Shown here one piece after another: positions 59,439-64,000 of a stretch of DNA of 64,000 nucleotides. Where the stretch lies: positions 1,798,001 through 1,862,000 of the forward strand of contig LNKV01000002.1 in NCBI GenBank assembly GCA_001465935.1, written 5' to 3'. The notes under the pieces are model-generated. The model was not told the origin of the DNA. It ran no database searches and worked only from the letters and a program-made list of their open reading frames with translations. How positions within the stretch are numbered: the first letter of the stretch is position 1; each line of letters begins with the position of its first letter. Position numbers and translations under genes: made by a program. This DNA comes from Clarireedia homoeocarpa (Eukaryota > Ascomycota > Leotiomycetes > Helotiales > Rutstroemiaceae).

Positions 59439-61221
59439 ACTTCGAATGCCAAAGGTCATTCAATCCTTAACTATTGTCATATGGAAGCGCTATCAACCTG
59501 TTGTTCCAACGACTACCCAATCTGCCGCCGGCTCATAAAATACCTTCTGCTGTTGCTGGCGAAACTGTCGAGATATTCAAGTATCTTCCTGACCAAGAAA
59601 ACCATGAATTCTAACGAGTAGCCATTGAAAAAGCCCCTGGAGTATTCGTATTTATCAAAAAATCTTTACAAACCCTCGTAGAAGCAAGCAGCGACGCCTG
59701 CACCGCGTTTAAACTGATCGTTCCCACAGTCGACGGCTACATCAGCCACAGCGACGCAGTCATAATGCGGATGAACGGCTACATCCTCGTCGACGAAGCC
59801 AGAAGCTTTGTTTCGCCGCTCTAGTAAGTCCACGTAGTCATAAACGACCTGGAATCCTGGGATATTTTCGATCTTTGCGCCAGCGGCCTAGGAGATGTCC
59901 GAGTCCGAGCTCGCAAACCCAAAGATGCCCGGATCCAGCTGCAACAACTCGAAGTGCTCTGATTACCGCGAGGCTTTCGTACCCACGGATATCACTCCTG
60001 ACGAAAACTTGCCCGAGCGATTGGTCAGCGCTATTCGCAGCTATGGAAAGCCTTTTCATGGGACCATGACTGCCAGTGACTCCCGACTTGCGGCGGTCGC
60101 CCGAGCAGCGGCGCAGTTGGGGTTTCCTACGAACCCAGCAGAGGCGTATGATATTGCAGGCGACAAATTCCTCACCCGCCAACTCGAGCCTAGTATTTCG
60201 GAAAGTTTCGAATGCACGAGTGTTGAGCAAGTTCACAAACGTATTGCGGATACCTCGACTCAACCGCTAAGATTTCCACTGATGGTAAAACCCTGCACAG
60301 GCTGGAGCAGCGAGTGCGTAAGCCGCGTCGACGACGAAGCCATGCTCCTAGAAGCAGTCGAAAAAGCGTGCAGTCGACATGAAGGTTCTGTGTATAAATC
60401 TCTCGGCTGCGTTGTCGAGCCATATGTTTCGGGACCCGAGTTTGATACGAATTTCGTACTTCTTGACGGTGAGATTGTGTTCTCGGAAATCGCAGACGAC
60501 TATCCCAGTCGCGGGGACAGTGGTACGACAGAATTTGCTGCGAATTGTGACTTTCTGGAGACGCAAGTCGTCAGTGCTACACAACTGCCTGTAAAGGAGC
60601 AGGCGATAGTCCGAGAGCAGATTCATGCCAGCATCCTCCGACAAGGCTTCATATCTGGCGTCTTTCATTGTGAGGGCCGAGTACGTGATTCGACTGTTGG
60701 ATTCCGGCGAAATCCATCCACAGGGCATATAGAGCTCGTTCCAGCAGGTACGAGAAGTCCACCAAAACCATCAGCATATCTCATTGAGAATAATGCACGA
60801 CCTCCTGGATACATGGTCTCCAGTCTAGCTCGCTTGATGTACGGTACCGATTATTTCGCGATACAGATGCTGTGGGCTTTGGGCTCCGAAGAGATTGGCA
60901 GATTTAAGGCTATGGCTACACCTTTCCTGAACGGGGCGCAATATTACAGCATGGTTCAATACGTGTCACCAGACCGTAAGTGGAGTGTTACTCACGGAGG
61001 ATCCTAGGAAAGAGATGCTGGAACGATGCCCAGAGTTGATGAATAGAGATAATGTTGCAGTCTCCTGGTCTCCCGCGTATAGAGGAGACGAGATCCATGG
61101 TCCCGAAACAAGGGAGGTAGCATAGATTGCTCGCTATATCGCGACGAGCCGGGAATCGTTAAGCCGTTTGCTTGACCTTGGAGCGGAGATTGTAAGAGAG
61201 TTTACATATGAGCTTCACTAA
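59439..61221 (+). pseudogene. Decayed ATP-grasp ligase
   Basis: The central 370 codons (59895-61007) form an intact ATP-grasp core: FPLMVKPCTGWSSECV, VVEPYVSGPEFDTNFVLLDG, GFISGVFHCEGRVR and the metal-binding IENNARPPG. Upstream, the same protein is followed in another frame (KLIVPTVDGYISHSDAVIM, then SWDIFDLCASGLGDVRVRAR), interrupted by TAA near 59615, TAG-TAA at 59822-59827 and a shift near 59965. Downstream, a one-base shift near 60990 moves to a frame reading LTEDPRKEMLERCPELMN and AVSWSPAYRGDEIHG, with a TAG at 61123-61125 before the natural end at 61221. Members join carboxylates to amines, for example amino-acid ligation in fungal peptide metabolites. The N-terminal limit is uncertain. 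Confidence 0.75.
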
Positions 61222-61981
61222 TAGGTGTACTACCTAATTGATCAACTGAATTTTGAGATCTCTATTTTAGTAGATGTATCTATTAGTTCTTAATGTTCGA
61301 ATTCGATTTAAACTATCAGATATATAAGCTCATGATGTCCTACTTTCCCTTGAACACTCAGAAATCCAAGTTGGTCGGATATTTGGTACACCCACTGGTG
61401 CTTGACCCATTTGAACCAGAATCTGACAAGCAGATAGATAGCCATAATGCTATTTCATTATCATGCATGATCGAAGTCAGGAAGTCTGTTTCTGCCCACA
61501 CCCGCGGGCCTACATGTTCATTCCCTGTAGGGTGCATCTTCTTCTCATTCCCGTAATGAGAAGACCAACTCCTCGAGAAGATCTCTAAGCCCACAACCAT
61601 AATTATGAGCTTGCTGAAAGGCTGATCATATCTTCTGCAGTCTTCGTATCGAGTGCAGTCGGTTCTCATCCCAAAAAGCGGCCAAACGTGTTGAGAACAA
61701 TAAAAGTTGGATATTGAGACAGGAGATACCAAGCTCAAATTAGTATGCATAGAGAAGCTCGGCTACGACGCCCCTAAACTCAACTATCCTCCGAGAATAT
61801 CCCCGCCTTGATGTAGTCTTCAAGCTCCCGACCGACCTGCGACATTACCCTGTAGGCGCTAGAAACCTAGCCACATTATCGACTAATACAATTTCAGCTA
61901 AGTATCGAAGGAAGCTGTCCATTATTCATGACACTGTTTCCGTACGCCAAAATTTTGTGGATATTTGATTATGCAAGCATC
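61222..61981. other. AT-rich intergenic with repeat fragment
   Basis: Contains the 31-bp motif (61369-61399) shared with 29.5 kb. Frames on both strands (61293-61556 plus, 61358-61750 minus) overlap each other and lack domains. No gene supported. Confidence 0.4.
61369..61399. repeat. 31-bp motif shared with 29498-29528
   Basis: Same orientation, 28 of 31 identical, no gaps; see the other copy. Likely transposon debris. Confidence 0.6.
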
Positions 61982-63392
61982 TCATTTATTTGGCTTCCCC
62001 AGACCTTTCAGACGAAGGTAAACATCGCAGCCCCACCCATACAAGCTTTGTACAGCAATGCCACCACCGAAATATTCAGCATAGGCTCTTCCCAAAGGTA
62101 AACCATATCCCAGTCCCGCGATTGAGCTGCTTTCGCCTCCCGCGCCAGACAGCGCATTCAGCGCATCCATATTTCCGTTGCCTAAACTTTGCCCTGGAAG
62201 CTCATCTTCATCTGAGAACGTCGTGAATGAATATGACCAAATGTTTGGTAGCACATCCGGACTTATACCACCACCGCGATCACGAATCCGAATGGTCACG
62301 CCAGGAGCGGGGTCTTCGAATGGCTTTATCGGAGGGTTTTTATCTAATATTATATCTTGGTTTGCACTTCCACCTTTGTTCATTGTTCCAATTGTAGAAG
62401 TTTCTGGCTCGGCAGCAATCGTTATGATGACAGGCTCCTGGGTCCTGCCGGATTCGACGGTCGCACGAAATGCATTTTTGAGCAATTCTGTAATTATGTA
62501 TTCCAAGTGAACCGGCACAAATGCAAAGGTGGTATTTGGCTCCCCATCAATGATCCAACTCGGCCTGACGCCATATTTCAATTCGCAGATTTCCGAAACA
62601 AAATTTCCACACGCATTGATGATTGACGCGGGGTTAAGAGCTGTGTCTATGACACCAATATAAGACGCCGAGTTTGAAGAATTTGCTACTTCATGGTCTG
62701 CCTTATGCGGTTGCGAGGAGAGATGTAAAGCAATGTGTTGCTCGGCGATCAATCGAGTGCCAATTCGAGCACGAAGATGTTCATCCAGAAATCGTGTTAC
62801 TTCAGCTGGATTTATATACTTCCTGCATTCGAGAAAGCCTTTTGCGAGTGTAGGAATAGTGTGGGCATGTGTTTCGACAAGGTCTGCCAGCACCTCCGTG
62901 AATCTTATTTCGTCCTCGAGACTTGAGATAGTTTCGTAGGGTAGTAGTGTGGAGAGTGAATGGAGATAATTGTTATATATCTTCGAAATATTTGGGTTTG
63001 AGACGACGATGAAAGGCAGGTTTCTCAGAGCTTGTATTCGATGTGCGAGTCGAATTGGGAGTAGATCTAGGGTAAAGTTTGCGGAGGAAAAGAGGGCTTC
63101 TTTCGATAATGGAGGTCGACCATGTCTGCACCGTGAATTAGTCTCGGTTGACAAGGACAAGTGAGAGCACACACTTTACGAGGTCTGCCAAACTCAGCTT
63201 ATACAAAGACTTACTAGCAAGTCTTGCCAGGTCGTCGTCGGCGATGGTTGTTGAGCTCGGCGGATGTGACCATTTATGAGCCGATGGAGAAGGGTAATGT
63301 GCGAAACTAGCAAGATTACGGATCGGCCTTGGTTTATACCCCAGAATGAAATCCCTTTGACAAGATGTCAGTCGTCGAATGCTGCGATTCAT
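61982..63392 (-). CDS. Mitochondrial pyruvate dehydrogenase / branched-chain ketoacid dehydrogenase kinase
   Basis: Matrix protein kinase of the GHKL fold that phosphorylates and inactivates the E1-alpha subunit of the PDH or BCKDH complex. Exons 63175-63392 and 61982-63125 on the complement (49-bp intron) give 453 aa. The Arg-rich N terminus (MNRSIRRLTSCQRDFILG) is a presequence. Family landmarks: LVKHGRPPLSKEALFSSANF formed across the splice, RLAHRIQALRNLPFIVVSNP, RARIGTRLIAEQH, N-box TELLKNAFRATVE, G1 IRDRGGGISPDV and G2 GLGYGLPLGRAYAEYFGG. The Ser/Gly-rich insert between G1 and G2 makes a longer ATP lid than in animal PDKs, as in yeast Pkp2. PDH versus BCKDH preference cannot be told from sequence alone. 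Confidence 0.92.
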
Positions 63393-64000
63393 GATTGCAA
63401 CGAAAACGATGACGGGAACATAAGCCGATCAACAATGCTACGAATGTGCTACGAATGTGCTACAGTATTACCGCATGGTCTATCGGGTAAGGAATACCCG
63501 CGGTTCCGGCTCGGCTAGGGTGATAGTATGCGCTAGTACCCTACTTTACTTTAACGGCCAATTGTATCTTTGGACGTCTACGAAGTATTTTCATCAGAAT
63601 CTCTTCAATTGAAGATCTGGTCGCTTCATCAGCCAAATTCGAAATCACAACACCCCTCGTGCGAATATACCTGGTCGCTGGTAGTGACTACAGGAGAAGA
63701 GTTTCAGCGATGATTAGATCTTCTATCTATTTGACCCCAAATACATAGCATTTTGGGAAAAGACGCATCCTGGAGTTCTTCATTCTCATAGCCGCTTTCC
63801 ATTATTGATCAAGCTCACCAATCACTACCACAGCCATCATTCAAGTCTTTATGGCCAACCTGGATCACGCGGCTTCGGAGTTTGCGACATTTGCACGTTT
63901 GGTGAACCAGAACCTCCGAAGGCAGCGATGAACGGCATATTGGATTGGATTAGATCGTGTGGGTAGGGAAATCATCCGCAAGAGTTTAGTTCGGTACGTT
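63393..64000. other. Window end, upstream of kinase gene
   Basis: Probable promoter of the PDH/BCKDH kinase gene. GCTACGAATGT occurs in tandem near 63437-63458. No gene recognised before the window ends. Confidence 0.4.

Noticed and set aside
61358..61750. 130-codon minus-strand frame
   Set aside because: Overlaps the 31-bp repeat motif and an opposing frame; no domain.

Overview
The window is nuclear DNA from a filamentous ascomycete. Its genes carry short spliceosomal introns (mostly 46-95 bp, GTANGT-type donors). It encodes translation elongation factor 3, a fungus-specific protein, together with fungal C2H2 transcription factors, a secreted rhamnogalacturonan hydrolase, a GPI-anchored GH128 glucanase and a PTS2-type peroxisomal thiolase. 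The AT-leaning composition, loose gene spacing and plant-cell-wall enzymes suggest a Leotiomycete such as a Sclerotiniaceae member, but that placement is inference. Exon boundaries were worked out by hand from frame, splice sites and family conservation.

Layout. 0.3-3.0 kb (-): SulP/STAS transporter of the Vsb1 (YGR125W) type. 3.7-5.4 kb (-): broken gene with a fungal STAND-type N-terminal domain. 7.1-9.2 kb (+): F-box protein. 9.8-10.2 kb (-): small secreted protein. 10.6-12.3 kb (-): GH28 rhamnogalacturonan hydrolase with nine exons, one of 13 nt. 13.45-14.2 kb (+): aminotransferase relic. 14.3-17.4 kb (-): C2H2 plus fungal_trans transcription factor. 18.9-19.95 kb (-): weak zinc-finger and SGHS-repeat fragments. 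20.8-21.6 kb (+): three-finger C2H2 protein. 25.0-28.4 kb (+): EF-3. 29.0-29.1 kb: an apparently orphan gene 5' end. 29.7-31.1 kb (-): cytosolic GH5 enzyme. 32.0-33.3 kb (+): mitochondrial malate dehydrogenase. 35.4-38.6 kb (-): large AAA ATPase with disordered charged N terminus. 38.6-47.8 kb: 9 kb with no supportable gene. 47.8-48.8 kb (+): GPI-anchored GH128. 49.4-51.2 kb (-): two adjacent small lysine-rich genes that look like paralogues. 52.3-53.8 kb (-): peroxisomal 3-ketoacyl-CoA thiolase. 54.5-55.4 kb (+): glutathione S-transferase preceded by four perfect 20-bp repeats. 56.8-58.8 kb (+): PTR2 peptide transporter with one nonsense codon. 59.4-61.2 kb (+): decayed ATP-grasp ligase. 62.0-63.4 kb (-): mitochondrial PDH/BCKDH kinase.

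How the genes relate. Most are independent housekeeping or saprotrophy/pathogenesis genes: translation (EF-3), TCA cycle and its gate (MDH, PDH/BCKDH kinase), beta-oxidation (thiolase), cell-wall or plant-wall glycan turnover (GH28, GH128, GH5), and regulation (two zinc-finger proteins, F-box). The most suggestive group is 54.5-61.2 kb. There a GST-like enzyme, a peptide transporter and an ATP-grasp (amino-acid ligase type) gene lie in one orientation and the last two are freshly or moderately broken. This could be the remains of a small peptide-metabolite locus. It is an inference from gene content only.
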